From NCBI RefSeq assembly GCF_000372725.1, contig NW_005196021.1, positions 446,289-510,288 on the forward strand: DNA of 64,000 nucleotides. Direction: 5' to 3'. A model generated the notes under the pieces. It did no database searches. It saw nothing but the letters and a program-made list of their open reading frames with translations, and was not told where the DNA came from. The DNA comes from Emiliania huxleyi CCMP1516. Lineage: Eukaryota > Haptophyta > Isochrysidales > Noelaerhabdaceae. The position numbers and the translations under genes are program-made. Shown in pieces: positions 21,040-32,361 of the stretch (the first letter of the stretch is position 1; every line of letters begins with the position of its first letter).

Positions 21040-21200
21040 ATCCCAGGGCTCGCACCCCAACCTCTCGAGGTTCTCGAGGTTCTCGAGGTGGATATCCTTT
21101 GGCCGCGTTGGGTAGCGAGGATTGGTGTAACCCGAGCCACGGAGGCGTGTTTTCTGGCGGCCGACCGTCAGTGCACGGAGTTGCCACTCTCTCACGTCAG
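21040..21200 (-). repeat. R1 dispersed repeat, partial copy 5' of the esterase
   Basis: On the minus strand it runs from CGTGCACTGACGGTCGG through ACCCAACGCGGCCAAAGGAT to GAACCTCGAG repeats. It matches the last part of the longer copies at 33264-33795 and 42755-43290 and the copy at 58405-58565. Confidence 0.9.
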
Positions 21201-21350
21201 CGCTGGCAGCAAGTAGTATCAGTCCGCGCCAGTCCGCGCCCTTGTCGTGCCAGTGTGCACTTGTGCGTTCGTTCGCTGAGTAGTCGCACCCCTGCCTGGC
21301 GGCGCCTGCCTGGCGGCGAGGTTCATGACCTCTCTTGTGTTTTCAGTGTA

Positions 21351-21780
21351 CCGTAGGGTGCCGAACTTAAGGTAAGGTAGCTTGAGTTAGGTTAGGTGCT
21401 TTGCACTGAGTTAGGCACGGGGTAGCAGCAGTTAGGGCCCGGGGATTTCTTTTTTGGTCCGACGGCCGGAGCTGACGTGGAGCTGACGAGGGGGTGCGGC
21501 GAGTGAGGAGGAGGAGGAGGAGGAGGGGGAGGAGGAGGAGGAGGAGGAGGAGGAGGAGGGAATCTAGTAGCGTAGGCACTCGTACTTGAGCGTAGGTGTT
21601 CGTAGCGTAGGAGGGAGATGCCTCAGTGGTGCGGGCCGCGGGGCCCGTATGTGCCGGTCCGGGCTGGACCCCGAGAGGTGGGTAGCAGGAGTTAGGCACA
21701 TTAGAACAGGAGTTCGGGGTCAGAGAGGAAAAGGGCTCCCTAACTCAAGCTACCTTACCTTAAGTTCGGCACCCTACGGT
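21351..21780. mobile_element. MITE-like element with 43-bp terminal inverted repeats
   Basis: Perfect inverted repeats at 21349-21391 and 21739-21781 (CCGTAGGGTGCCGAACTTAA at the ends). TA lies immediately outside CCGTAGGG on the left and CCCTACGG on the right, which suggests a TA target duplication as in Tc1/mariner or related DNA transposons. The 430-bp interior holds GA-rich repeat and no transposase. Confidence 0.82.
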
Positions 21781-21793
21781 ATGTAGCTCTTCG

Positions 21794-21805
21794 TAAAATT
21801 CTTTT
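21794..21805 (+). promoter_or_regulatory. TAAAATTCTTTT box
   Basis: Lies 13 bp outside the MITE and about 130 bp upstream of the ATG at 21935. Same word as at 12274 and 56065. Confidence 0.3.
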
Positions 21806-21934
21806 CCCTGGCCACTGGCGTCGGGTCCACGTACTCTCTAAAGCTTCGTGCCGCGTCCCGTGCCCCCGAGTTCATTTTATAAGCCTGGCGAGATTCATTG
21901 ATAATCGGATCGCGATTTTTAATTCGGAACGGCA

Positions 21935-22929
21935 ATGCTCGCGTCGCTCGTCGCGATCGGCTCGCTCGCTGCTTTCGCTCCTACGGCACTGACGCCGCCA
22001 AGCTCGTGCCGCCAACCCGGCCTGCGCCTCTCGGCGCCAGTGCTCTCTGGAGCACTCGCCACTGGCGCCGCCATCGGCCTCTGCGCCGCGAGGGCTGCGG
22101 ACGGCGCCAGGCTGGCCTCTCGAGCTGCACACGCCGACGAGGCTGCGTTTCGGCGCTACGGAGCCAGTCTCCACGGCATGTCGGCTGCAGTGCTTTACGC
22201 CGGCTGGCGTGGCGGTGCTGCCGCGGTGCCTCCGGTCGCGCTGCTGGGCGGCGCCGCCGCCTTTGGCTCGGCGGTGCCCGGCTTCGCGCGCCTCAAGGGA
22301 CCCAAGGTCCTCGAGACCCTCTCTGTGATATCGCTCTGCGTGCTCGGCCGACTCGCGCAAACGGGTGGAGATGTAGCCGAGATGTTGCCGAGAGATGTTG
22401 CCGAGAATAGCCGAGATAGAGCCGAGGTTCGTCAGCCATGCCCCGCCCGAGCACCCTCGCCAGGCCGGCGCGCGCCTCGATCAGAAACTGAGCCTTCGGC
22501 CTTTTCTCCGCCTCCTCTGGGCTCTCCTTAGGCGCGCTCCCCTTCGCCGACGCCTTCACCGCCGCGGCGCTCATCTACGGAGGGAACGGGCTGCAGTGGC
22601 TCCTCCTCCCGCGCTACTCGGCCTCGCTCTACCGCTTCGAGGCCGAGATCGGGCCCGCCGCCACCGCCGCCGTGCGCGCGTGCGGCGGCACCCTCCTCGC
22701 GAGCGGCGCCTACATGCAGCTCTTGCGCCGGCGGGGGCACGCTGCAGGCCTCGCCGCCAGCGCTGGCCTGGCCGCCGCCCTCTCCCTCGCGCGCGCTGTG
22801 GGGGCGCTGCGCGCCGCACGCGCCGCCGCCGCCCGGCAGGGGTGCGGGTTGGACTACGCGCCAAGTATCGGCCGGGCAGCCGCCGCGGCGGCGGCGAGTG
22901 CGGTGATCGCGCTCGGGGCAACGCGGTGA
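21935..22929 (+). CDS. Plastid-type multi-pass membrane protein, unknown function
   Basis: Two exons, 21935-22364 and 22532-22929, joined by a GT-AG intron of 167 nt (276 codons including stop). The N-terminus is a short hydrophobic signal, MLASLVAIGSLAAFAPTALT, with AFAP, the Phe-containing cleavage motif of proteins sent to complex plastids of red origin. The rest is Ala/Gly/Leu rich with about six hydrophobic segments, including SVISLCVLGRL at the splice and FADAFTAAALIYGGNGLQW. I do not recognise a family. The intron contains short GAGATGTTGCC repeats. Downstream at 22988 is an (AATA)n run that could supply a polyadenylation signal, although it may also be the tail of the LINE on the other strand. 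Confidence 0.7.
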
Positions 22930-22984
22930 TTGCGCTTGGGGCATGTGTGATGCATGTAAGTAGGGCTGATGAGCACCTTCGGTC

Positions 22985-25000
22985 TGTAAATAAATAAATA
23001 AATAAATAAAAACGGACACCTCTCTACTGTGAGATGGGTAAAAAGGAACAGGCCCCCGCCCTTGCGATCTTTGTGCAGGGTTCTTTGTGGGTGTGGTCGG
23101 CGACTAGCCGGGGTCGTCCTCCCGATGGGGCACTAGCACTAGCCGTCTTCCACATGGTCCCTCGGGTCCCTGCTGCTCCTAATCTCTTCGTACATCCTCC
23201 TGCTGATCTCCGCAAAGTCCTGCTCCCTCCCTCGTCTCGCCCTGCGCGTCTGCTCCGCCTCACCGTCTTCTGCCCTGCGTCGTCTGGCGACGGGTCCTCC
23301 ATAGTCGGTCGAAGTCGCCGCCCTCCTCGTGCCTCTTCCCAACGTTCCCTCGGCGGCCGATGCCGTCTGCTCCGGCTCCCCAGTCCCCGGGTCTGCCCTG
23401 CTCTCGTCTGCACTAGCTTCTGCCTCGTCATCACTGGCGCCTCTCCTCTTCCTTCTCCCCTTCTTGTATGCTTTGCACATCGCGTCGATTCCTGTTCGCG
23501 TGAGCACCAGCCTGAAGCCCGCCCAGCATCTGAACCGCTCCCTAAGTCGAAGGAGCATCATCAGTCTCACCCACTTCGCTCTCTGCCCACCGTCTCCGCT
23601 CCCTCCCGCTTGAGCCGCCGTCGCGGCCCTCGTTCGTCCCACTGGCTGTTGGCCTGTTCCCACGTTACCTCCATTATCCCTCCTCCTCCGCGACTCCCTC
23701 AAGGCTGGCCGGGCCTCCTTCCACCCAGCGAAGAGCTTCCTCAGCCACTCGATGTGTTCCTCTCTCTTCATTATGCGCGCCGTAGCCTCATCATTGAGCT
23801 GGATCCACCTCTGCACCGCTCCCGTCGCCGCCTCGGCCACGACTTGCAAGTTCCTCGTGACCCCGGCGCCAAGGTCCCTCCGACTCTTCTCCGGGAGATC
23901 ATCTACCAGCGCCGGCAACACCCCCCCGACGGCTGGTGCTAGTGCATCGTACCCTTCCTCATCCAGCACCCTATAGCGTGAGCCCTTCAGCGCAGCGACA
24001 TGCGCTATCCTCAGCGTCTTCAGCGTATCCTTGGAGTCGGGTGCCGCCTGCGCTACTTTGCTGATCGCCGTCCCCGTCTGCGCTCGCGCTACTCTGAGGA
24101 ACCATCTGGCCTGCTCCCTATTCCCCGGGCAGGCGCCGCTAAGCAAGTGCGCCATTGTCGCTCTAGGCGGGTTCTCATCTTCCTCGGTCCATTGCTGCGC
24201 GGCTTTCCGCACGATCGGGCACAGCGGGTCCCGCTTTAGTGCCGCCCTCCTCGCCGCGTCCCTCGCGGCCTTACATACGAGGCAGCCCCTGAGTTCGCTC
24301 CTCGTGGCGGCGCCCGGGGTCTCTCTCCCCGACTCTCCCCGCATGATCCTCTCGTGGTGCGCTCCGTGTGGCACCCCCGCCTGCTGCCGCACCCGCGCTC
24401 CCATGACGGTCTTTGTCACCACGTTGTGATCATCCACGTCGGCGAATTGTATCTCACGCTCGCCGTGCTGATCCTTGATCCGCTGACGCTTGTCCCATTT
24501 GTGTCTCGTCGTTCCCCTGACCACATCGCTCCACAGCGGCCCAGGCACCCCCGCCGTGTGTGATCCCGCCGTGAGCCCCTCGCCGAGCCGTCCTGCCTCG
24601 CACCCACTCGTTCGTGTGGCCGCGTGTGGCGTAATAGGTCCTCCGGTCCAGTACGTATCCCCTACACTCTCCGCCTGCCGTCCTCCGGCGGTCCGTGTAT
24701 AGGCACGGGCGTGTCCTCACTGCTCCTCGGATGACGGAGGTGGCATCCTCAATCTCGCTGGCCCCCATGTATGCAGTCGCCGCGGCGTCGGCGTAGGCGT
24801 TGCTAGCGCACCCCGCGTGGCTCGGTACCCACAGGAACGTGACAGATTCGAGCTGGGCGCGATATCGGCATATCCCCTCTAACTGAGCCCCTCGATCCCA
24901 CTCCGGTCTGTAGGTTTTCTCATTCAAATTCTTTCCTTTTGCGCCTGTGGTACTGCAAAAGTACCAGCAACCGTACATGTACATGTTGTAGGGAGCCTAC
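22985..25000 (-). mobile_element. 5'-truncated LINE (non-LTR retrotransposon) with RNase H
   Basis: Minus-strand remnant. At 24780-24850 it encodes the end of an RNase H domain, VTFLWVPSHAGCASNAYADA, with the HxGxxxNxxAD signature. Further downstream come a Cys/His zinc-knuckle-like stretch (LRGCLVCKA, ATMAHLLSGACPG) and a basic/acidic tail, spread over two frames (23139-24548 and 24454-24984), so there is at least one frameshift. Reverse transcriptase and endonuclease are missing; homology fades by about 25000, as expected for 5' truncation. The 3' end is a TTTTTATTTATTT tail at about 22988-23012. Related tails occur near 2494 and 35440. Confidence 0.75.
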
Positions 25001-25204
25001 ACCCCACTCCCGCCTCTCATTTGTGTCACACCACGCGGAACGCATCTGGCCATCTCCATCGCTGATCGCTTCGGTGAAGGGGGTGAACCGCGCCATCCTC
25101 GATCGCCGTGCAAAGCTCGCTTCCGAGCTCTCACGCCGCGCGTAGGGCCCTAAGGGCCCTAGAGATCACAGCCCCCTCTCCCTTTTCTCCCAGTAAGCTA
25201 AAGA

Positions 25205-26764
25205 TCCCTATCATTGAAAGTAGCAACCGGGTCGCGCTACACGCTCTCCGAATGGGATTTTCTGCCCTGCCCCTGTCGCAGCCCCGGCTGCCTCCCGGAG
25301 GCCCGCCCGGCCATGCAATCCGCCGCCGGACCGCCCGGCGGGTCCAACCCGAAGCGGGCGACCGGCCGTTCGCACCGCTCGGCCGACGGGGCGAGCCCCG
25401 CGGCCCTCGATCGCTCGCCCCGGAAGTGGCCCGACCGGCCCACGCGCACGGCCTGGCCTCTACCGCCACTTTCGGCGGCGCAATTTGCGCCTTCATCGCT
25501 CTCTGGATCGTCCTGGCACCCATCGGACTCCTCCCGACGGTCGGCGGCGCCCACTCCGTGCACTTTGAGTCAGACTCGCTCTTCGGCAGGCACGCTCTTC
25601 GGCGAAAAGTCGCCGCCGGCTGTCCACGCCGAGCCAGCCAGTTGCCGGCTCGCACGGCAGCCTCTTCCTCTCGACCAGCCTCAACTTCGACACGGTCATC
25701 ATTTTGTCGCTGCGTGCTCGTGGCGAGCCGGGCGGCGGTCAAAGTTTGCCCAGACGAGCGCCAGGCGATAGTCCCGTCTCTGTTCGCCCTGTGCATGTCA
25801 GGCCAGGCTGCAGCGGGGCACGACCATCGTGCTGCCCTGTTGCAGCCTGACGTTTCCCACTGTGCACAGCCGCCAGAGCACCGCCACCGCCCGGCATCGT
25901 GTCACGGCGAGCTCCTTCTGCACCCGTTCGCGAGGCTCTTGCGCTGGCACACTTCGGCCTTCCGCTGCTCGCGTTCGGCGAGCTCTTCTCCGCACTCCTG
26001 CCACGGTGCCGTCGCCACACACCTTCTGGCCGGCCTGAGCCACGCGGACTCGACCTCTCTCTCTCTCTCTGGTGCACGCCACGGGCCGCGGAGGCAGCGT
26101 TGCTGGCACAGAGCACAGTCGAGCTGGAGTATCCGCTTCTTGATGCTTCTGCGGTCAAGCTTGACCTTATGTGACATGATATGCCACAAGAATGCATGCT
26201 CTCACCCCTCAAAGTGTCGAATTTTTGTTTAGTACTGGTGACCCGACACCGGTGGCCCCGGGTGCGGCCCGATAGTACCGTGCCGATAGTACCGTTGTGC
26301 CTTTCTTCTCAAACGAACGCACTTCGAGGTTCGACAATCGCTAAAAGATGCTTATGGGGCACCGCTGCGACTCCCTTGGAGATGCCTGAGGCCACCCCAA
26401 CCAGTCCCCAGGCGAAGCCTTACGTGGACGAATTCAAACCCTTTTCCTGGCTCACAAGCTAAAGATGTTCACGGGCCCCCACACACGGAGCTCGGAGGTC
26501 TCCGCGTACTCTTTAGCTGTACTAGTCTAGGCAGGGGTTGGACGAATTCAATCCTCTTTTTGTTTTTAGGTGTATTGTTGGCAAATCAAGACACAGAGCT
26601 CACACAGAATCACAGCGGGAGGAAAGCGGCGAGTCGCAATTCCCTACTTTTTGTTCGTCTACCCACATTAGCCTTCGTGCTCATGTCAACGCCACACCAG
26701 CGCTAGCCCATTGATTCAACCCCGCCCCCATTGGGGGCGGGGCCCTTCAAGGGCCCAACTCTAG
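25205..26764 (+). mobile_element. Non-autonomous Helitron-like element, unit 1
   Basis: 1560 bp. It begins TCCCTATCATTGAAAGTAG after an A and ends in a hairpin (GGGCCCTTCAAGGGCCC) followed by AACTCTAG, fitting the TC start and CTRR end of Helitrons. A second palindrome, CCCCGCCCCCATTGGGGGCG, lies just inside. It is followed directly by a second copy. No Rep or helicase frame is present. The long frames inside are not recognisable and differ in phase between copies. Confidence 0.72.
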
Positions 26765-28121
26765 TCCCTATCATTGAAAGTAGCAGACGGGTCGCGCTAC
26801 ACGCTCCCCGAATGGAATTTCTGCCCTGCCCCTGTCACGGCCCCGCCTGCCTCCCGGAGGCCCGCCCGGCCATGCAATCCGCCGCCGGACCGCCCGGCGG
26901 GTCCAACCCGAAGCGGGCGACCGGCCGTTCGCACCGCTCGGCCGACGGGGCGATCCCCGCGGCCCTCGATCGCTCGCCCCGGGACGTGGCCCGACCGGCC
27001 CACGCGCACGGCCTGGCCTCTACCGCCGGTTTCGGCGGCGCAATTTGCGCCTTCATCGCTCTCTGGATCGTCCTGGCACCCATCGGACTCCTCCCGACGG
27101 TCGGCGGCGCCCACTCCGTGCACTTTGAGTCAGACTCGCTCTTCGGCAGGCACGCTCTTCGGCAAAAAGTCGCCGCCGGCTGTCCACGCCGAGCCAGCCA
27201 GTTGCCGGCTCGCACGGCAGCCTCTTCCTCTCGACCAGCCTCAACTTCGACACGGTCATCATTTTGTCGCTGCGTGCTCGTGGCGAGCCGGGCGGCGGTC
27301 AAAGTTTGCCCAGACGAGCGCGAGGCGATAGTCCCGTCTCTGTTCGCCCTGTGCATGTCAGGCCAGGCTGCAGCGGGGCACGACCATCGTGCTGCCCTGT
27401 TGCAGCCTGACGTTTCCCACTGTGCACAGCCGCCAGAGCACCACCACCGCCCGGCATCGTGTCACGGCGAGCTCCTTCTGCACCCGTTCGCGAGGCTCTT
27501 GCGCTGGCACACTTCGGCCTTCCGCTGCTCGCGTTCGGCAAGCTCTTCTCCGCACTCCTGCCACGGTGCCGTCGCCACACACCTTCTGGCCGGCCTGAGC
27601 CACGCGGACTCGATCTCTCTCCCTCTCTGGTGCACGCCACGGGCCGCGACGGCTGCTGGCAGCCGGCCGGCGTGAGGAGGCAGCGTTGCCGGCACAGTCG
27701 AGCTGGAGTATCCGCTTCTTGATGCTTCTGCGGTCAAGCTTGACCTTATGTGACATGATATGCCACAATACTGCATGCTCTCACCAAAGTGTCGAATTTT
27801 TGTTTAGTACTGGTGACCCGACACCGGTGGCCCGATAGTACCGGTGTGCCTTTCTTCAATGTTCAAAAACGAACAGGCTTCGAGGTTCGACAATCGCTAA
27901 AAGCTGCTTGGGGGGGGGGGGGGGGGCACCGCTGCGACTCCATTGGGGATGCCTGAGGCCACCCCAAGCACTCCCCAAGCCTTACGTGGACGAATTCAAC
28001 CCTACTTTTTGTTCGTCTACCCCACATTAGCAACTTCGTGCTCATGTCAACGCCACGCCAGCGCTAGCCCATTCAACCCCGCCCCCATTGGGGGCGGGCC
28101 CCTTCAAGGGCCTAACTCTAG
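26765..28121 (+). mobile_element. Non-autonomous Helitron-like element, unit 2
   Basis: 1357 bp, nearly identical to unit 1 over the first kilobase (26765-27790) and again at the 3' end. It starts TCCCTATCATT right after the CTAG of unit 1 and ends CTAG at 28121, followed by T. It has a G-run near 27909. The pair is a head-to-tail tandem ending about 60 bp upstream of the sulfotransferase gene. Confidence 0.72.
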
Positions 28122-28179
28122 TAGGTGTAAAACGCGCGCCCGCAGGTCCGCAGCAGCAAACCCAAGCTAGGCCCGACGA

Positions 28180-29361
28180 ATGTGGCGCGATGCCCTGCGC
28201 AGAGCTACGCGCAGCGTGGCCCCACCTCTGGCGGCATCCGCGGCCGCCATCGCAGCGCAGAGCCACGTCCACGCACAGGAAGCCAAGCAGCCCGTGCGGC
28301 AGCGCACCGCGGCCGACCCAGAGGAGGACCGGTTCTTTGCCGTGTCGAGCAACGGGTGGATGCTGCAGTGCGACGACGGCGGCCATCTGGTCACGTGCTT
28401 TCCAAACTACGTGCCCGCTGCGAGGGACCTGCGGCAGAACTTTTCGCTCCGGGAGGGCGACATTGTGATTGCGACGTACCCGAAGTGTGCCGCATCCCCC
28501 CGTCAAACGGCACAGGCCGATTCGCCCTCCAACCACCTCGTCGTTCGCGCACTGCCCTGTAGGTGCGGCACGACGTGGACGCAGCAGGTGGTAATGCTGC
28601 TGCTGGCGCAGGGGGCGAAGGAGCTCGTGCAGCGGCCAACTTCGCTGGCGCCGTGGCTCGAGCTGAACCACGCGATGCGGACCAACATGCTCGCCTACGA
28701 GCCGCCGGAGGAGTGGCGGAAGCAGGGGCCCGCTGCGGGCAGGCGCGTCTTCAAGACGCACGCAGTCGCGGCGCTCGCGCCGTGGCGGGGTGGGGCGACG
28801 GAGGAGGGCATTCCGAGAGGGGCGGGCGTGATCGTCGTCACACGCAATCCAAAGGACGCGGCGGTGAGCTACTTCCACCACGGCCGGGACACCGTCCAAT
28901 ACAAGTACACCGGCGATTGGGCCCACTTCTTGCACGCCATCTTTCTGCCCGGCCTGGTCGACTTTGGAGACTTCTGGAGCTGGCACGGCACATGGTGGCG
29001 CGCGCGGGCGAAGCTGCCTCCCGACCGGCTGCTGTGGATCAGCTACGAAGAGATGCAGGCCGACCTGCCCGCCGTCGTCCGCCGCATCGCCGCCTTTGTC
29101 GGCGTCCCCGCCACGGAGGAGGTGGTGAGGGCGGTCGTCGCCGGCGCGTCGTTTGGAAGCATGCGCAAGGACTGGTCCGCGCTGGAGCAGGAGCAGCTGC
29201 AGCAGACTGGCGTGGTGACCAAGAAGAATCACGTGCGCCAGGGCAGGAGCGGTGCCTGGCGCGAGGCGATGTCGGAGGCGGACAGCGACGCGATTGACGC
29301 GACGCACGCGGCGCGGTGCCGGGCCGAGGGATTACCGTCGTCGTTGTGGGAGATGTCGTGA
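28180..29361 (+). CDS. Cytosolic-type sulfotransferase (PAPS-dependent)
   Basis: Transfers sulfate from PAPS to a small acceptor. Exons 28180-28484 and 28563-29361 (367 residues); the 78-nt intron interrupts the PAPS-binding loop, and splicing restores IVIATYPKCGTTWTQQVV. The 3'-phosphate motif VVTRNPKDAAVSYFHH is intact, and the C-terminal part contains KKNHVRQGRSGAW, like the RKGxxGDW region of the family. The N-terminal 33 residues (MWRDALRRATRSVAPPLAAS) look like a mitochondrial or other targeting presequence, unusual for this class. The intron is in frame and lacks a stop, so unspliced reading is possible but would split the active-site loop. The gene starts 58 bp after a Helitron-like end. 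Confidence 0.9.
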   Translation: MWRDALRRATRSVAPPLAASAAAIAAQSHVHAQEAKQPVRQRTAADPEEDRFFAVSSNGWMLQCDDGGHLVTCFPNYVPAARDLRQNFSLREGDIVIATYPKCAASPRQTAQADSPSNHLVVRALPCRCGTTWTQQVVMLLLAQGAKELVQRPTSLAPWLELNHAMRTNMLAYEPPEEWRKQGPAAGRRVFKTHAVAALAPWRGGATEEGIPRGAGVIVVTRNPKDAAVSYFHHGRDTVQYKYTGDWAHFLHAIFLPGLVDFGDFWSWHGTWWRARAKLPPDRLLWISYEEMQADLPAVVRRIAAFVGVPATEEVVRAVVAGASFGSMRKDWSALEQEQLQQTGVVTKKNHVRQGRSGAWREAMSEADSDAIDATHAARCRAEGLPSSLWEMS

Positions 29362-29628
29362 TGTGTTCTCTTCTTCGATCTTAACCCTAGTAGGTGGATA
29401 GTGTCGCTCGGTTTTCGAAAGGCGCGCCCCCCCCGATGGCGCACTCCCTCACACAAAAAGAGAAAAGTGCTCGGGAAGAGGAGAAGTCGTCGGCTTGCCG
29501 CCGTCAGTCCAGCAGAGGCGCTGCCCCTTTGAGCGCGCCGCTTGGCCTTGCTGCACGGCGCAGCTGCATACGCGGCCTCTGCTTCCCGAAGTGTCTGCGC
29601 GTTCACACTTCACGTTCCCCAATTTAGG
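29362..29628. other. Short intergenic region
   Basis: Space between the sulfotransferase stop and the MAPK start. No element recognised. Confidence 0.5.
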
Positions 29629-32361
29629 ATGAATCTCCCTCCGGCGGAGGATCCGACAGAGATCGTAGACAACGTGCGCTGCGCCCTCGCGTGCTGCGTC
29701 CAATTGGCACCGCGCCCGACCGTCATGCCGTGAGCAGAGCCCTTCCTTCCCACCCACGCCACAGTCTATCAAAAAGAAGTACGAGATCGTCCAGAAGCTC
29801 GGCAAGGGTGCCTACGCCGTTGTCTTCAAGGCAGCGCCCGCCTCGCGCGCGGCCTCCAGAGCCGAGCTCACGCCGCACCTGCAAGCGTCGGCGACTTTCC
29901 CGGGCTCTGCTGTTGGGAAGGGCTCATTCCGCCCCACCGCTTCGCAGGCGGTGGACAAGAAGACGAAGAGCGTGGTCGCCCTCAAAAAGATCTTCGACGC
30001 CTTCCAAAACGCCACCGACGCGCAGCGCACCTTCCGTGAGATCATGTACTTGCAGGCGCTCTGAACACGCTCCGCCGTTAGTGCCGCACGCCTCATGCCT
30101 AGCGAACTTGAAACCCTCTCCCACGCCGGGAATCACGAGGGCGGAAGCCTGCCTGTGGTCCATCCGCCCCTTCCCGCCGGCGATGTCTCTTCCGCCCGCC
30201 GCCTCTCCACCGCCCCTCTCGCTGCCCCCTCTCTCCTCCCCTTCCCCCTCTCTCCTCCCTGGCCGCCTCTCTCCTCCCCTGCCGCCTCTCTCCTCCCCCG
30301 CCTCCCGCCCTCCCCGCCGCCTCTTCTCACCGCCTCCTCCGCCACCGCCTCCTCCGCCACCGCCTCCTCCCTCCCCGCCTCCCCCCTCCCCGCCTCCTCC
30401 CTCACCGCTTCCTCCCTCACCGCCTCCCCCCCCCCCGCCTCCTCCCTCACCGCTTCCCTCCCCTCCCCCCCCTCCCCAGGCGCTGGCGGCGCGGGGCGAC
30501 GAGAACATCATCCGGCTGCAGAAGGTGATGAAGGCGGAGAACGACAACGACATCTACCTCGTCTTCGACTACATGGACACCGACCTTCACGCCGTGATCC
30601 GCGCCAACATCCTCGAGCCGGTCCACAAGCAGTTCATCGTGTACCAGATGCTCAAGGCGCTTAAGATCTGCCACGCCGCTGACCTGGTGCGGCCACCCGG
30701 GCGAGATCTGGCGAGATCTGGCGAGATCGGGCGAGGTCGGGCGAGGTCGGGCGAGGTCGGGCGAGATCGGGCGAGATCGGGCGAGGTCGGGCGAGGTCGG
30801 GCGAGATCGGGCGAGGTCGGGCGAGGTCGGGCGAGGTCGGGCGAGGTCGGGCGAGGTCGGGCGAGATCGGGCGGATGGAGGGAGATGGAGCTGGATGGGA
30901 GATGAGGCCGGTGAGATGGTGCGGGGCTGGAGACCTTTCCCGGACCCTTCCTCAGACCTTTCCCGAACCCCTTCCTCGCACCCTTCCCGGACCTTTCTTC
31001 CGACCTTTCCCCGCCATCCTTCTCTTGCAGGTGCACCGCGACCTCAAGCCGTCAAACCTGCTGCTCAACGAGGAGTGCCTCTGCAAGGTCGCCGACTTGA
31101 GATCACACGAGATCACACGAGATCACACGAGATCACACGAAGAGTGCCTCTGCAAGGTCGCCGACTTTGGGCTGGCGCGCTCGCTGCGCGCGCTCAAGCG
31201 AGGCAAGGAGTCGGCGTGTCGGTGCTGACATCTCCCCGCATCTCGCCACATCTCCCCGTCTCTCGACTAGGCGAGGAGTCGGCGTCAGTGCTGACAGACT
31301 ACGTTGCAACGCGCTGGTGCCGCGAGAGACAGCCGAGATACAGAGAGAGAGCCGAGAAACACAGAGAGAGAGAGCCGAGAGACAGCCGAGAGAGAGAGAG
31401 AGCCGAGAGAGAGCCAAGAAACAGAGAGAGAGCCGAGAGAGAGCCGAGAGAGAGAGCCGAGAGAGAGAGAGCCGAGACACTCTCAGATACCTCCGAGACG
31501 CTTCCGAGACACCTCCGCGACATTGCCTCCGAGACACCTCCGCGACATTGCGGAGACACGGCGCCCTCCCTCCCCCCCGTGTCAGGTACCGCGCGCCGGA
31601 GATCATGCTCGGCTCCACCTGCTACACAAAGGCGGTCGACAGGTGGGCGGTCCCATTTCTCCCCGTATCTCGCCATATCTCCCCAGATCTCGACTAGGCG
31701 GTCGACATGTGGGCGGTCGGCTGCATCGTCGCGGAGATGTTCGTCGGCCGGCCGTTGCTGCCCGGCACGCGCAACGAGATAGATCGGCTCGAGAGGGTGC
31801 GAGCAGCTCTTCACACCTCCTCCTGCTGTGAGCAGGCACGAGCACGATGGATCAGCTCAAGAAGGTGATCGAGGTGACGGGCAAGCCGACGGAGGAGGAC
31901 ATCGCCGCGATGCAGTCAAAGTACGCAAAGACGATGATCGACTCGATCCTGCCGGCCGGGCACAGGCTCGCGTTCCGGTCGATGGACGCCATCATGAGCG
32001 GCGCGCCCCCCGAGGCGATCGACATGGTCAAGAGCCTGGTGCTGATGCTCGCCGGCCCCGAGAGGACCCGAGGTGACCCGAGATGACCCGAGATTAGGTC
32101 AAGAACCTGATGACGTTCGACCCGACGGCGCGGTTAACGGTGGAGGGCGCGCTGGCGCACCGGTGGATGGCGGACTTCTACACGGGCAAGGAGCTGGGCT
32201 TCGACGGGGAGCTGGTCATCCCGATCGACGACGGCGAGAAGAAGACGCTCGCAGAGTACCGCACCAACCTGTACGACGAGGTGTGCAAGGCGCGCAAGAC
32301 GCCGTCGCTGTACGAAAAGTACATCCGCAGGCGAGCGCCGAAGAGCAGCGAGGCGGCGTGA
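29629..32361 (+). CDS. MAP kinase of the ERK7/MAPK15 type, 11 exons
   Basis: Ser/Thr kinase. Exons: 29629-29673, 29765-29830, 29948-30055, 30480-30686, 31031-31087, 31157-31202, 31271-31316, 31586-31631, 31698-31764, 31836-32026, 32098-32361; sum 1143 nt, 380 residues. Spliced motifs: [81 protein letters not shown], activation lip [14 protein letters not shown], and [14 protein letters not shown]. The [15 protein letters not shown] and [14 protein letters not shown] stretches are typical of ERK7/8, which act in cilium and autophagy control; that role is inferred. The lip is TDY rather than the TEY usual in animal ERK7. Introns: five GT and five GC donors, minimal size 66-71 nt, most starting with a copy of the following exon's first bases. 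The long C-terminal extension of animal MAPK15 is absent. Confidence 0.92.
30690..30880 (+). repeat. 10-bp minisatellite in MAPK intron 4
   Basis: Tandem GGGCGAGGTC/GGGCGAGATC decamers filling the first half of the intron 30687-31030. Similar decamers occur in other introns of the window. Confidence 0.9.

Noticed and set aside
25205-27790. Duplicated ORFs of 300-370 residues in the tandem units
   Set aside because: Frames differ between the two copies, no family recognised, codon preference unclear; better explained as non-coding element sequence.
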